Under the pieces are notes generated by a model. That model was given only the letters and a program-made list of their open reading frames with translations. It did not search any database and had not been told where the DNA came from. 28,620 nucleotides of DNA, taken from CAZYMF01 sp964648215. GTDB lineage: Bacteria; Desulfobacterota; Binatia; HRBIN30; JACQVA1. Shown in pieces: positions 7,159-13,864 of this stretch (positions are counted from its first letter, which is position 1; each line of letters opens with the position of its first letter). The stretch covers positions 1 to 28,620 of the forward strand of contig CAZYMF010000043.1 of the NCBI GenBank assembly GCA_964648215.1, read 5' to 3'. Made by a program: the position numbers and the translations under genes.

Positions 7159-8171
7159 ATATCTACTACGACAAGGACGCCGACCTGAAACACCTGCAGG
7201 GGAAGAAGATCGCGGTGATCGGCTACGGCAGCCAGGGTCACGCCCACGCCAACAACATGCGCGACAGCGGGCTCGACGTGATCGTCGGCCTGCGCCGCGA
7301 CGGCGGATCGTGGAAGAAGGCCGAGGCGGCGGGCCTGACCGTGATGGAGACGGCGGCCGCGGCGAAGGCCGCCGACGTGGTCATGCTGTTGGTTCCCGAC
7401 GAGCAGGGCGGCGAGATCTACGAGCGCGACATCGCCTCGAGCATGCGCGACGGCAAGTACCTCGCCTTCGGTCACGGCTTCAACATCCATTTCAAGCAGA
7501 TCGTCCCTCCGGCCGGGGTCAACGTCTTCATGGTCGCGCCCAAGGGCCCCGGCCATCTCGTGCGCAGCGAGTTCCAGAAGGGCCGCGGGGTGCCATGTCT
7601 GCTCGCGGTGCACCAGGACCCGTCGAAGAACACCAAGGACATCGGACTCGCCTACGCCAAGGCGATCGGCGGCACGCGCGCGGCCGTCCTCGAGACCGAC
7701 TTCAAGGAAGAGACCGAAACCGATCTGTTCGGCGAGCAGGCGGTTCTCTGCGGCGGCATGACGGAGCTGATCCGGGCCGGTTACGAGACCCTCGTCGACG
7801 CGGGCTACTCTCCGGAGATGGCCTACTTCGAGTGCCTGCACGAGGTGAAGCTGATCGTCGACCTGATCTACGAAGGCGGCATCGCCAACATGCGCTACTC
7901 GATCAGCAACACCGCCGAGTACGGCGACATGACCCGGGGCAAGAAGGTGATCGGGCCGGAGGTGCGCAGCGCCATGAAGACGGTGCTCGGCGACATCCAG
8001 AGCGGCAAGTTCGCCGAGGAGTGGATCACCGAGTACCGCTGCGGCATGCCGCACTTCCGCGAGCTGCGCAAAGAGGGCGAAAATCACCCCATCGAGAAGG
8101 TCGGCACGAAGCTGCGCTCGATGATGCCGTGGCTGGCCTCCGAGCGCCTGGTCGACAAGAGCAAGAACTGA
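7155..8171 (+). CDS. ilvC: Ketol-acid reductoisomerase (NADP+)
   Basis: IlvC performs the Mg2+-dependent alkyl shift and NADPH reduction of acetolactate/acetohydroxybutyrate in valine, leucine and isoleucine synthesis. At 338 residues it is the short class I form. The Rossmann motif GYGSQGHA is at residues 23-30, followed by VGLRRDGGSWKKA (cofactor-specificity loop). GHGFNIHF, VAPKGPGHLVRSEF, the Mg-binding ETDLFGEQAVLCGG block and YSISNTAEYGD complete the family signature. Translation starts at GTG 7155, overlapping the ilvN TGA; the preceding AAGGAGAAGG serves as ribosome-binding site. The gene is followed by a 123-nt gap with a GC-rich hairpin and a new promoter candidate. Confidence 0.97.
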   Translation: MNIYYDKDADLKHLQGKKIAVIGYGSQGHAHANNMRDSGLDVIVGLRRDGGSWKKAEAAGLTVMETAAAAKAADVVMLLVPDEQGGEIYERDIASSMRDGKYLAFGHGFNIHFKQIVPPAGVNVFMVAPKGPGHLVRSEFQKGRGVPCLLAVHQDPSKNTKDIGLAYAKAIGGTRAAVLETDFKEETETDLFGEQAVLCGGMTELIRAGYETLVDAGYSPEMAYFECLHEVKLIVDLIYEGGIANMRYSISNTAEYGDMTRGKKVIGPEVRSAMKTVLGDIQSGKFAEEWITEYRCGMPHFRELRKEGENHPIEKVGTKLRSMMPWLASERLVDKSKN

Positions 8172-8194
8172 AGCTTCGCTCCCCGTGAGATCCG

Positions 8195-8231
8195 CCGCCG
8201 GGGTGGACGGTCGTTCTCGTTGCCCCGGCGG
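8195..8231 (+). terminator. GC-rich hairpin after ilvC, weak terminator candidate
   Basis: CCGCCGGGG (8195-8203) and CCCCGGCGG (8223-8231) form a perfect 9-bp stem with a 19-nt loop, shortly after the ilvC stop. There is no T-run after it, so it is not a convincing intrinsic terminator. It may instead protect the ilv mRNA 3' end or be incidental to high GC. Confidence 0.3.
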
Positions 8232-8256
8232 TGCTCGCCTGCCAAGTCCCGGGCTA

Positions 8257-8285
8257 TTGGGTCGAAGGGGACATTTCGCTATATT
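8257..8285 (+). promoter_or_regulatory. Candidate promoter for psd-pssA
   Basis: TTGGGT (8257-8262) and TATATT (8280-8285) are separated by 17 nt. The -10 matches consensus at five of six bases and stands out in GC-rich DNA. The predicted start, near 8292, is only about 3 nt before the most likely psd start codon (TTG 8295), implying a leaderless or near-leaderless mRNA. Confidence 0.5.
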
Positions 8286-8294
8286 CCGCCCACC

Positions 8295-8969
8295 TTGGAC
8301 ACAAACCCCGCGTACTCGCTCACCCCAGCACCGTCGGGAATCCCCATCGCCCGCGAAGGTCGTCTGCACATCGCGCTCGCCTTCGCTCTGGCTCTCCTGC
8401 TGTGGGCGCTCCTGGGCCTCGCCGGCGCCCTCGCCGGTGTCGTGCTCTTCGGCGTGGTGCTCAACTTCTTTCGCGATCCGCAACGGACCCCTCCGGCCGA
8501 CGAGCGGCTCATCGTCGCCCCCGCCGATGGGCGGGTGATCACGGTGGCCGCGGTGCGCGAGGAGCGGTTCCTGCACGCCGACGTCACCAAGGTCAGCATC
8601 TTCATGTCCCCGCTGAACGTGCACGTGAACCGGAATCCGACGCGCGGCACGGTCGTCGGCACCCACTACAATCACGGCAAGTACTTCCGCGCGTTTGCCG
8701 ACAAGGCCTCGCTCGACAACGAGCAGAACGCGGTCGTCCTCGAGGACGCGCAAGGCCGGCGCCTGTGCTTCGTGCAGATCGCCGGGTTTATCGCGCGGCG
8801 GATTGTCTGCTATCTTCGACCCGGAATGAGCGTCGAGCGCGGCCAGCGCTGCGGCATCATCAAGTTCGGCTCGCGCGTCGACGTGTACTTGCCAGCGCAG
8901 GTGGGCGTTCGCGTGCAGGTGGGCGACCGGACCGCCGCCGGAGAGACGGTGATCGGCTCATGGCCGTGA
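8295..8969 (+). CDS. psd: Phosphatidylserine decarboxylase proenzyme (short form)
   Basis: Psd decarboxylates phosphatidylserine to phosphatidylethanolamine. The proenzyme cleaves itself to create a pyruvoyl group. The short, roughly 220-residue membrane-associated class is seen here: IPIAREG near the N-terminus, one hydrophobic hairpin (residues 25-56), FFRDPQRTPP, VAPADGRV, SIFMSPLNVHVNR-type catalytic block, and the cleavage site Gly192-Ser193 in IIKFGSRVDVYLP. No ATG or GTG lies in frame before the conserved part. TTG 8295 is the best start and gives 224 residues; a TTG at 8220 would add a tail unlike the family. No Shine-Dalgarno is seen before TTG 8295. It overlaps pssA by 10 nt, and the two act consecutively in phospholipid synthesis. 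Confidence 0.92.
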   Translation: MDTNPAYSLTPAPSGIPIAREGRLHIALAFALALLLWALLGLAGALAGVVLFGVVLNFFRDPQRTPPADERLIVAPADGRVITVAAVREERFLHADVTKVSIFMSPLNVHVNRNPTRGTVVGTHYNHGKYFRAFADKASLDNEQNAVVLEDAQGRRLCFVQIAGFIARRIVCYLRPGMSVERGQRCGIIKFGSRVDVYLPAQVGVRVQVGDRTAAGETVIGSWP

Positions 8970-9805
8970 AGAAGGGCGTGCGCGTGATTCGCGGCGGCAA
9001 CCGGGTGCCACCGCCGTTGCGAAAGGGCGTCTATATCCTGCCCAACCTGTTCACGACGGGGGGCCTGTTCGCCGGCTTCTACTCGGTGATCGCCAGCCTC
9101 CACGGCGACTTCCAGATCGCCGCGCTGACCATCCTGCTGGCGCAGATCTTCGACATTCTCGACGGACGGGTGGCGCGGCTGACGCGCAGCACCAGCCGTT
9201 TCGGCATCGAGTACGACTCGCTCTCCGACCTGGTCGCCTTCGGCGTCGCTCCGGGCATCCTGGTCTACTGCTGGGCCCTGGAGCCGTGGCGGACGTGGGG
9301 GTGGCTGGCCGCCTCCCTCTACGTGACCTGCGGAGCCCTGCGGTTGGCGCGTTTCAACGTCCAGTACGACAACGTCGAGAAGCGACACTTCGTCGGCTTG
9401 CCGATCCCGGCGGCGGCCGACGTGGTCGCCGCCACGGTGCTGCTGTACTACTACTTCGGCGGCGAGGGGGCGACGCACAAGCACCTCATCGTGCTGCTGG
9501 TCATCTACGCGCTGGGCGGGCTCATGGTCAGCAACATCAAGTACTTCAGCTTCAAGGAAGTGAACATTCACAAGCGCCAGCCCTTCTGGCTGCTGGTGGC
9601 CGGGATCTTTCTCCTCAAGCTGTTGATCGCCGAGCCCCAGCTCTTCATCTTCGCCGGCGCCACCTTGTTCGCCATGTCGGGGCCGGCGCGCGCCGTTGTG
9701 GTGCGCGGCCGCTGGCTGCTGCGCAGCCGTTTCGGTCGGCGCCTGCACGTCGTGGAAAGAGCGCCCTTGACAAGGCCGCGCGACTCGCTTACGGATGTCA
9801 AGTAA
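8960..9805 (+). CDS. pssA: CDP-diacylglycerol-serine O-phosphatidyltransferase
   Basis: PssA condenses CDP-diacylglycerol (made by the cdsA product) with serine to give phosphatidylserine, the substrate of the upstream psd. The 281-residue integral membrane protein has the CDP-alcohol phosphotransferase signature DGxxARxxxxxxxxGxxxDxxxD with Asp68, Gly69, Ala72, Arg73, Gly82, Asp86 and Asp90. PNLFTTGGLFAGFYS precedes it and several hydrophobic helices follow, including LIVLLVIYALGGLMVSN. ATG at 8960 lies inside the psd end. The stop TAA (9803-9805) overlaps the ATG of a short leucine-rich leader frame, and the last 40 codons contain a promoter-like TTGACA, so the leu operon may start within this gene. 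Confidence 0.95.
   Translation: MAVKKGVRVIRGGNRVPPPLRKGVYILPNLFTTGGLFAGFYSVIASLHGDFQIAALTILLAQIFDILDGRVARLTRSTSRFGIEYDSLSDLVAFGVAPGILVYCWALEPWRTWGWLAASLYVTCGALRLARFNVQYDNVEKRHFVGLPIPAAADVVAATVLLYYYFGGEGATHKHLIVLLVIYALGGLMVSNIKYFSFKEVNIHKRQPFWLLVAGIFLLKLLIAEPQLFIFAGATLFAMSGPARAVVVRGRWLLRSRFGRRLHVVERAPLTRPRDSLTDVK
9767..9795 (+). promoter_or_regulatory. Candidate leu operon promoter inside the pssA 3' end
   Basis: A perfect TTGACA (9767-9772) is followed 17 nt later by TACGGA (9790-9795), which keeps only the TA of the -10. Transcription would start near 9802, 3 nt before the leader-peptide ATG at 9805. The -35 is strong and the -10 weak; read-through from psd-pssA is the alternative source of leader RNA. 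Confidence 0.4.
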
Positions 9806-9891
9806 TGAAGACGAACTCCCACAACGCGCTGGGTCTGCTGCTCCTGGGCCTGTTGCTCCGATGCCCGCCCGGTGCGTCTGGGGGAGCGTAG
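9805..9891 (+). CDS. Leucine-rich leader peptide of the leuAB operon
   Basis: A 28-codon frame begins at the ATG that overlaps the pssA stop (TAATG) and ends at TAG 9889-9891. Residues 8-19 read ALGLLLLGLLLR: eight leucine codons (9829, 9835-9846, 9850-9858), six CTG/CTC-type plus one TTG, within ten residues. It lies 160 nt ahead of leuA and is followed by two hairpins, the second a clear terminator. This is the layout of a leucine attenuator, comparable in kind to E. coli leuL, which is also 28 residues. No Shine-Dalgarno is seen; translation would be coupled to pssA or leaderless. Its role as a sensor of charged tRNA-Leu is inference from composition and position, but the combination is strong. 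Confidence 0.75.
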   Translation: MKTNSHNALGLLLLGLLLRCPPGASGGA

Positions 9892-9910
9892 ACCAAAATA
9901 CGCGACCGAA

Positions 9911-9951
9911 AGACGCCACGGGCGGGGCAACCGCGCGTGGCGTTTGTGTTT
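9911..9951 (+). promoter_or_regulatory. Leu attenuator, first hairpin (pause/competitor)
   Basis: ACGCCACG (9913-9920) pairs perfectly with CGTGGCGT (9936-9943), extendable to about 10 bp with a G-U pair, and is followed by TTTGTGTTT. Its arms are near-copies of those of the terminator hairpin just downstream. GCCACGGG (9915-9922) could pair with CCCGTGGC (9976-9983), and CGTGGC (9936-9941) with GCCACG (9960-9965). Mutually exclusive structures are therefore possible. In addition CCCGCCC (9864-9870), just after the Leu codons, can pair with GGGCGGG (9920-9926). Which pairing decides the outcome cannot be settled by eye. Confidence 0.6.
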
Positions 9952-9957
9952 CCGGCA

Positions 9958-9993
9958 GGGCCACGGGCGGCGTACCCCGTGGCCCTTTTCGTT
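9958..9993 (+). terminator. Intrinsic terminator of the leu attenuator
   Basis: GGGCCACGGG (9958-9967) and CCCGTGGCCC (9976-9985) form a perfect 10-bp GC-rich stem with an 8-nt loop, followed directly by TTTTCGTT. It lies 61 nt before leuA, between a leader peptide and its structural gene, with no intact gene for it to terminate. This supports regulated termination of the leu operon. Confidence 0.75.
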
Positions 9994-10053
9994 GGGTCGC
10001 CAGACCAGACCCGTTTCACCGATGGCGGGAGCGGGTGCTATAAGGAGTGCGCC

Positions 10054-11598
10054 ATGGAACAAGAGGTCGTTCAGGTTTTCGACACGACGCTGCGCGACGG
10101 GGAGCAGTCCCCGGGCGCGACCATGAACGTCGAGGAGAAGGTCGTCATCGCCCGCCAGCTCGAGAAGCTCGGCGTCGACGTCATCGAGGCGGGGTTCGCC
10201 GTCTCCTCGCCGGGAGACTTCGACTCGGTGGCCCGCGTTGCCGAGGCGGTGACGGGGCCCATCGTGCTGAGCCTGTCCCGGACCCGCGAAGCCGACATCA
10301 ACCAGGCGATCAAGAGCGTGGAGAGGGCCAAGCACCCCGGCATCCACATCTTCATCGCCACCTCCGACCTGCACCTCAAGCGCAAGCTGATGATGAGCCG
10401 GCAGGAGGTCGTCGACGCCGCCTGCTGGGCGGTCGAGTACGCCAAGAAGCACCTCGACTACATCGAGTTCTCCGCCGAGGACGCCTCCCGCTCCGACACC
10501 GATTACCTGATGCAGGTCTTCGGCGAGGTGATTCGTTGCGGTGCCGTCACCCTCAACGTGCCGGACACCACCGGCTACGCCGTGCCGGAGGAGTTCGGCG
10601 AGCTCTTCCGCTCGCTGATCGCCGGGACGCCCGGCGGGGATCGCGTGCGCTGGAGCGCCCACTGTCACAACGACCTCGGCATGGCGGTGGCCAACTCGCT
10701 GGCCGCGGTGCGCGCCGGCGCGCGGCAGATCGAGTGCACCGTCAACGGGATCGGCGAGCGCGCCGGCAACACCTCGCTCGAAGAGGTGGCGATGGCCATC
10801 GCCACGCGCCGGGACTTCTTCCATCTGCGCACCAACGTGGTCAGCGAGCAGATCTATCCCGCCAGCCGGTTGCTCGCCCAGGTCACCGGCCTGACCGTGC
10901 CGGCCAACAAGCCGATCGTCGGCGACAACGCCTTCGCCCACGAGGCCGGGATCCATCAGGACGGCGTGCTCAAGGACAAGCTCACCTACGAGATCATGCG
11001 CCCGGAGTCGGTGGGCATCAGCAGCAACAAGCTGGTCCTCGGCAAGCATTCCGGACGCCATGCCTTCGCCGAACGTTTGAAGCAGCTCGGGGTCGAGCTC
11101 TACGAGGTCGACATGAACAAGGCCTTCGCGCGTTTCAAGGCCCTGGCCGACGTCAAGAAGTCGATCTACGACGACGACCTCGTCGCCATCGTCACCGAGG
11201 AGACCGTCCGCGTGCCCGACCGCTTCGAGCTGCTCGAGCTCAACGTGACGTCGTCGAGCAATTCGCACCCGCGCGCCGCGGTGCGGTTGCGCATCGACGG
11301 CGAGCAGCGCCAGGCGGAGGGCGATGGAGACGGCGTCGTGGACGCCTGCTATCGGGTCATCTCCCAGATCACCGGCATCCAGCCGAAGCTGGAACGCTAC
11401 GCGGTGAAGGCGATCACCGGGGGAACCGACGCGCTCGGCGAGGTGTCCTGCCTCGTCCACGTCGACGGCGTGTCGGCCAGCGGACAGGGCGCGCACACCG
11501 ACATCATCCAGGCCAGCGCGCTGGCGTACGTCAATGCCCTCAACAAGCTCGAGTACCGCCGGCGTCACTATCAGCAGGTGCGTAGCGGGGGGCCGTGA
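10054..11598 (+). CDS. leuA: 2-isopropylmalate synthase
   Basis: LeuA condenses acetyl-CoA with 2-oxoisovalerate, the first step committed to leucine. The 514-residue protein has the catalytic FDTTLRDGEQSPG motif (residues 9-21; Arg14, Asp15), the metal ligands in HCHNDLG (His203, His205), and the NGIGERAGN motif with Asn239. GDNAFAHEAGIHQDGVLK and LGKHSGRHAF follow. The C-terminal part, from about residue 395 on, is the LeuA regulatory domain, which binds leucine for feedback inhibition in the family. ATG 10054 is preceded by TAAGGAG (10041-10047). Transcription probably passes through the upstream attenuator. leuB follows after 46 nt. A longer frame starting at 9937 would include the terminator hairpin and is rejected. 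Confidence 0.97.
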   Translation: MEQEVVQVFDTTLRDGEQSPGATMNVEEKVVIARQLEKLGVDVIEAGFAVSSPGDFDSVARVAEAVTGPIVLSLSRTREADINQAIKSVERAKHPGIHIFIATSDLHLKRKLMMSRQEVVDAACWAVEYAKKHLDYIEFSAEDASRSDTDYLMQVFGEVIRCGAVTLNVPDTTGYAVPEEFGELFRSLIAGTPGGDRVRWSAHCHNDLGMAVANSLAAVRAGARQIECTVNGIGERAGNTSLEEVAMAIATRRDFFHLRTNVVSEQIYPASRLLAQVTGLTVPANKPIVGDNAFAHEAGIHQDGVLKDKLTYEIMRPESVGISSNKLVLGKHSGRHAFAERLKQLGVELYEVDMNKAFARFKALADVKKSIYDDDLVAIVTEETVRVPDRFELLELNVTSSSNSHPRAAVRLRIDGEQRQAEGDGDGVVDACYRVISQITGIQPKLERYAVKAITGGTDALGEVSCLVHVDGVSASGQGAHTDIIQASALAYVNALNKLEYRRRHYQQVRSGGP

Positions 11599-11644
11599 CA
11601 CGTCGCCCCGCAGCAAATCACAACAGCAGACAGGAGTCGTGAAC

Positions 11645-12733
11645 GTGAAAGTGTGTGTCCTGCCCGGCGACGGGATCGGCCCGGAGGTGACCACGGAGGC
11701 GGTGGCGGTGCTGCAGGCCTGCGGTCGCCGCTTCGATTTCGCGGTCGAGTGGGAGGAGGGGCTTTTCGGTGGCTGCGCCATCGACGCGAGCGGTGCGCCG
11801 CTCCCCGAGCCGACGCGGAAGCTGGCGCTGGCCAGCGACGCCGTGCTGCTGGGCGCCGTCGGCGGGCCGAAATGGGACGACCCGAATGCCGCCGTCCGCC
11901 CCGAGCAAGGGCTGCTCGGCCTGCGTCGCGAGCTCGGCGTGTTCGCCAATCTGCGGCCGGTCACCCTCTTCCCCGAGCTGCTCGAGGCGGCGCCGCTGAA
12001 AGCGGACATCCTTCGCGGCGTCGACCTCGTGGTCGTGCGCGAGCTCACCGGGGGCATCTACTTCGGCAAGCCCAGCGAGCGGCGGCAGACCGAGCACGGC
12101 CGCGAGGCCGTCGACACCATGGCCTACTCGGAAACCGAGATCGCCCGCCTCATGCGCAGCGCCTTCGACCTCGCCCGCGGGCGGCGCCGCAAGGTCACCT
12201 CCGTCGACAAGGCCAACGTGCTGACCACCTCGCGGTTGTGGCGCGAGGTGGCGCACGAGGTCGCGCGCGAGTACCCCGACGTGGCCTACGAAGACGTGCT
12301 CGTCGATGCCATGGCCATGCACTTGCTGCGGCGCCCGCGGGATTTCGACGTCATCGCCACCGAGAACCTGTTCGGCGACATTCTCACCGACGAGGCGTCG
12401 ATGCTCGCCGGCTCGCTCGGGCTGTTGCCGTCGGCGTCGCTGGGAGAGGAGCGCAACGGTCTCGGCCAACCACGCGGTCTCTACGAGCCGATCCACGGCA
12501 GCGCTCCCGACATTGCCGGCCAGGGCAAGGCGAATCCGCTCGCCGCCATTCTGTCGGCGGCGTTGATGCTGCGCTACTCGATGGCCCAGCCGGTCGCGGC
12601 CGCGGCGATCGAGGCGGCGGTGGCGGCGGTGCTGCGCGCCGGCCTGCGCACGCCGGACATCCAGGCGACGGGCACGCGGGCGGTGACCACCGCCGAAATG
12701 GGCGCGGCGGTGCGGCAAGAGCTGGAGCGCTGA
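11645..12733 (+). CDS. leuB: 3-isopropylmalate dehydrogenase
   Basis: LeuB oxidatively decarboxylates 3-isopropylmalate with NAD+, the third step to leucine. The 362-residue product shows VCVLPGDGIGPEV at the N-terminus, LLGAVGGPKWD, the substrate-binding arginines in LGVFANLRPV and RELTGGIYFG, and KANVLTTSRLWREV. The DAMAMHL, ENLFGDILTDEASMLAGSLGLLPSAS and EPIHGSAPDIAGQGKANPLA blocks follow. GTG 11645 is chosen because CAGGAG (11631-11636) sits 8 nt before it; the GTG at 11639 would be only 2 nt away. leuC and leuD, which often lie between leuA and leuB, are not in the window. The next gene begins 10 nt later. Confidence 0.96.
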   Translation: MKVCVLPGDGIGPEVTTEAVAVLQACGRRFDFAVEWEEGLFGGCAIDASGAPLPEPTRKLALASDAVLLGAVGGPKWDDPNAAVRPEQGLLGLRRELGVFANLRPVTLFPELLEAAPLKADILRGVDLVVVRELTGGIYFGKPSERRQTEHGREAVDTMAYSETEIARLMRSAFDLARGRRRKVTSVDKANVLTTSRLWREVAHEVAREYPDVAYEDVLVDAMAMHLLRRPRDFDVIATENLFGDILTDEASMLAGSLGLLPSASLGEERNGLGQPRGLYEPIHGSAPDIAGQGKANPLAAILSAALMLRYSMAQPVAAAAIEAAVAAVLRAGLRTPDIQATGTRAVTTAEMGAAVRQELER

Positions 12734-12743
12734 GCCGGAGCCG

Positions 12744-13766
12744 ATGAGCGCGGATCTCTTCAACATCGCCGTGGTCGGCGCCACCGGGCTGGTCGGCGCC
12801 GAGATCGTCAGGGTGCTGGACGAACGGCAGTTCCCCGTCGGCGAGCTGCACGGGTATGCTTCCGAGCGGAGCGCCGGCGGTGAGGTCGAGGCGGGCGCAG
12901 CGTCGGTGAAAGTGGAGCTGCTCGACCGGGCGGACTTTCGCGGCGTCGACGTCGCCTTCTTCGCCGCACCCGAGCACGTCAGCGCGGGGTGGGCCGGGCG
13001 CGCTGCCGATGCCGGCGCCATCGTCATCGACCTGAGCCAGCTCTACTCGGCCTCGCCGGATGTTCCGTTGGTGGCGGCGGAGGTGAATCCGCAAGCGGTC
13101 GGGGAGTACGCGGCCCGCCGCCTCGTCGCCAGTCCGACGCCCGCGGCCTTGCAACTCGCGGTGACGTTGCGGCCGCTGCGGGACGCGGCCGGCCTCAAAC
13201 GGGTCGTGGTCTCGGGCTACGAGCCGGTTTCCGAGGCGGGCCGTGCCGGTATCGACGCGCTCAGTCAGCAGACGCTGGATCTCTTCAGCGGCCGCAGCCC
13301 CGAGATCCAGCTCTTCCGCGACCGCATCGCCTTCAGCCTGCTGCCGCAGGTCGGCGAGTTTCTCGCCGGGGGTTACACGCGAGCCGAGCAGCAAATCATC
13401 ACCCAGATCCCGCGTCTGCTCGAGGCCGACGGCCTCGCCATCACCGCCACCAGCGTGCGGGTGCCGCTCTTCTACGGACTGAGCCAGTCCGTCAACGTCG
13501 AGACCGTCGAGCCGCTGACGGCCGAAGCCACCCGCGAGATTCTGCGCGCGGCTCCCGGTGTGCTGCTGCAGGACGACCCGGCGACGGCGGACTATCCCAC
13601 GCCGACCTCGGCGATCGGCAACGATGCCACGTGCGTCGGTCGCATCCGCGCCGATGAGTCCGTCGAATGTGGCCTGAACTTGTGGATCGTCGGGGACAAC
13701 CTCCGCATGGGGTCGGCCATCAACGCCGTGGCCATCGCGGAGATCCTGATCCGGGACTATCTCTGA
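12744..13766 (+). CDS. usg: Aspartate-semialdehyde dehydrogenase-like pseudoenzyme (USG-1 type)
   Basis: The 340-residue protein has the whole Asd fold: NIAVVGATGLVGAEIVRVLDERQFPV (NADP-binding start), SAGGEV, PDVPLVAAEVNP, and a C-terminal GDNLRMGSAINAVAIAEIL. The active site is gone. The NPNCST loop of Asd reads SPTPAA (residues 130-135), so Pro133 stands at the catalytic Cys. The TYQAxSG Gln position is Glu160, and the GHSE His position is Leu246. It therefore should not make aspartate semialdehyde. Loss of these residues and position next to truA recall E. coli usg, an Asd paralogue adjacent to truA. An automatic annotation would probably call it asd. Its function is unknown. It is likely co-transcribed with leuB, with GGAG 3 nt before the ATG. 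Confidence 0.85.
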   Translation: MSADLFNIAVVGATGLVGAEIVRVLDERQFPVGELHGYASERSAGGEVEAGAASVKVELLDRADFRGVDVAFFAAPEHVSAGWAGRAADAGAIVIDLSQLYSASPDVPLVAAEVNPQAVGEYAARRLVASPTPAALQLAVTLRPLRDAAGLKRVVVSGYEPVSEAGRAGIDALSQQTLDLFSGRSPEIQLFRDRIAFSLLPQVGEFLAGGYTRAEQQIITQIPRLLEADGLAITATSVRVPLFYGLSQSVNVETVEPLTAEATREILRAAPGVLLQDDPATADYPTPTSAIGNDATCVGRIRADESVECGLNLWIVGDNLRMGSAINAVAIAEILIRDYL

Positions 13767-13787
13767 GGAGGGTGGCGGGCGGAGAAC

Positions 13788-13828
13788 TGAATCGGTGAAA
13801 TCAGTGAATCACTGATTTCACCGATTCA
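13788..13828. repeat. 41-nt near-perfect palindrome between usg and truA
   Basis: Arms TGAATCGGTGAAATCAGTGA (13788-13807) and its exact reverse complement (13809-13828) flank a single base at 13808. It is far more AT-rich than its neighbours. Downstream comes ATTCGCTCATTTCCTTT, only mildly T-rich. It could fold into a very long hairpin and act as a terminator for the leu-usg operon, or be a protein-binding or mobile palindromic repeat. Confidence 0.85.
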
Positions 13829-13864
13829 TTCGCTCATTTCCTTTCCCGACTGCCTTGGAGACCC

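Noticed and set aside
6999..8753. 584-codon minus-strand frame across ilvN-ilvC-psd
   Set aside because: Complement of conserved genes; repetitive composition and no recognisable domain.
9568..12057. 829-codon open frame on the minus strand
   Set aside because: It is a shadow of pssA, leuA and leuB caused by high GC; the translation is rich in His/Asp/Arg/Gly with no family motif, and the opposite strand holds unmistakable enzymes.
12744..13766. Annotation as catalytic aspartate-semialdehyde dehydrogenase (asd)
   Set aside because: The catalytic Cys, Gln and His positions are Pro, Glu and Leu, so the enzyme name is not supported.
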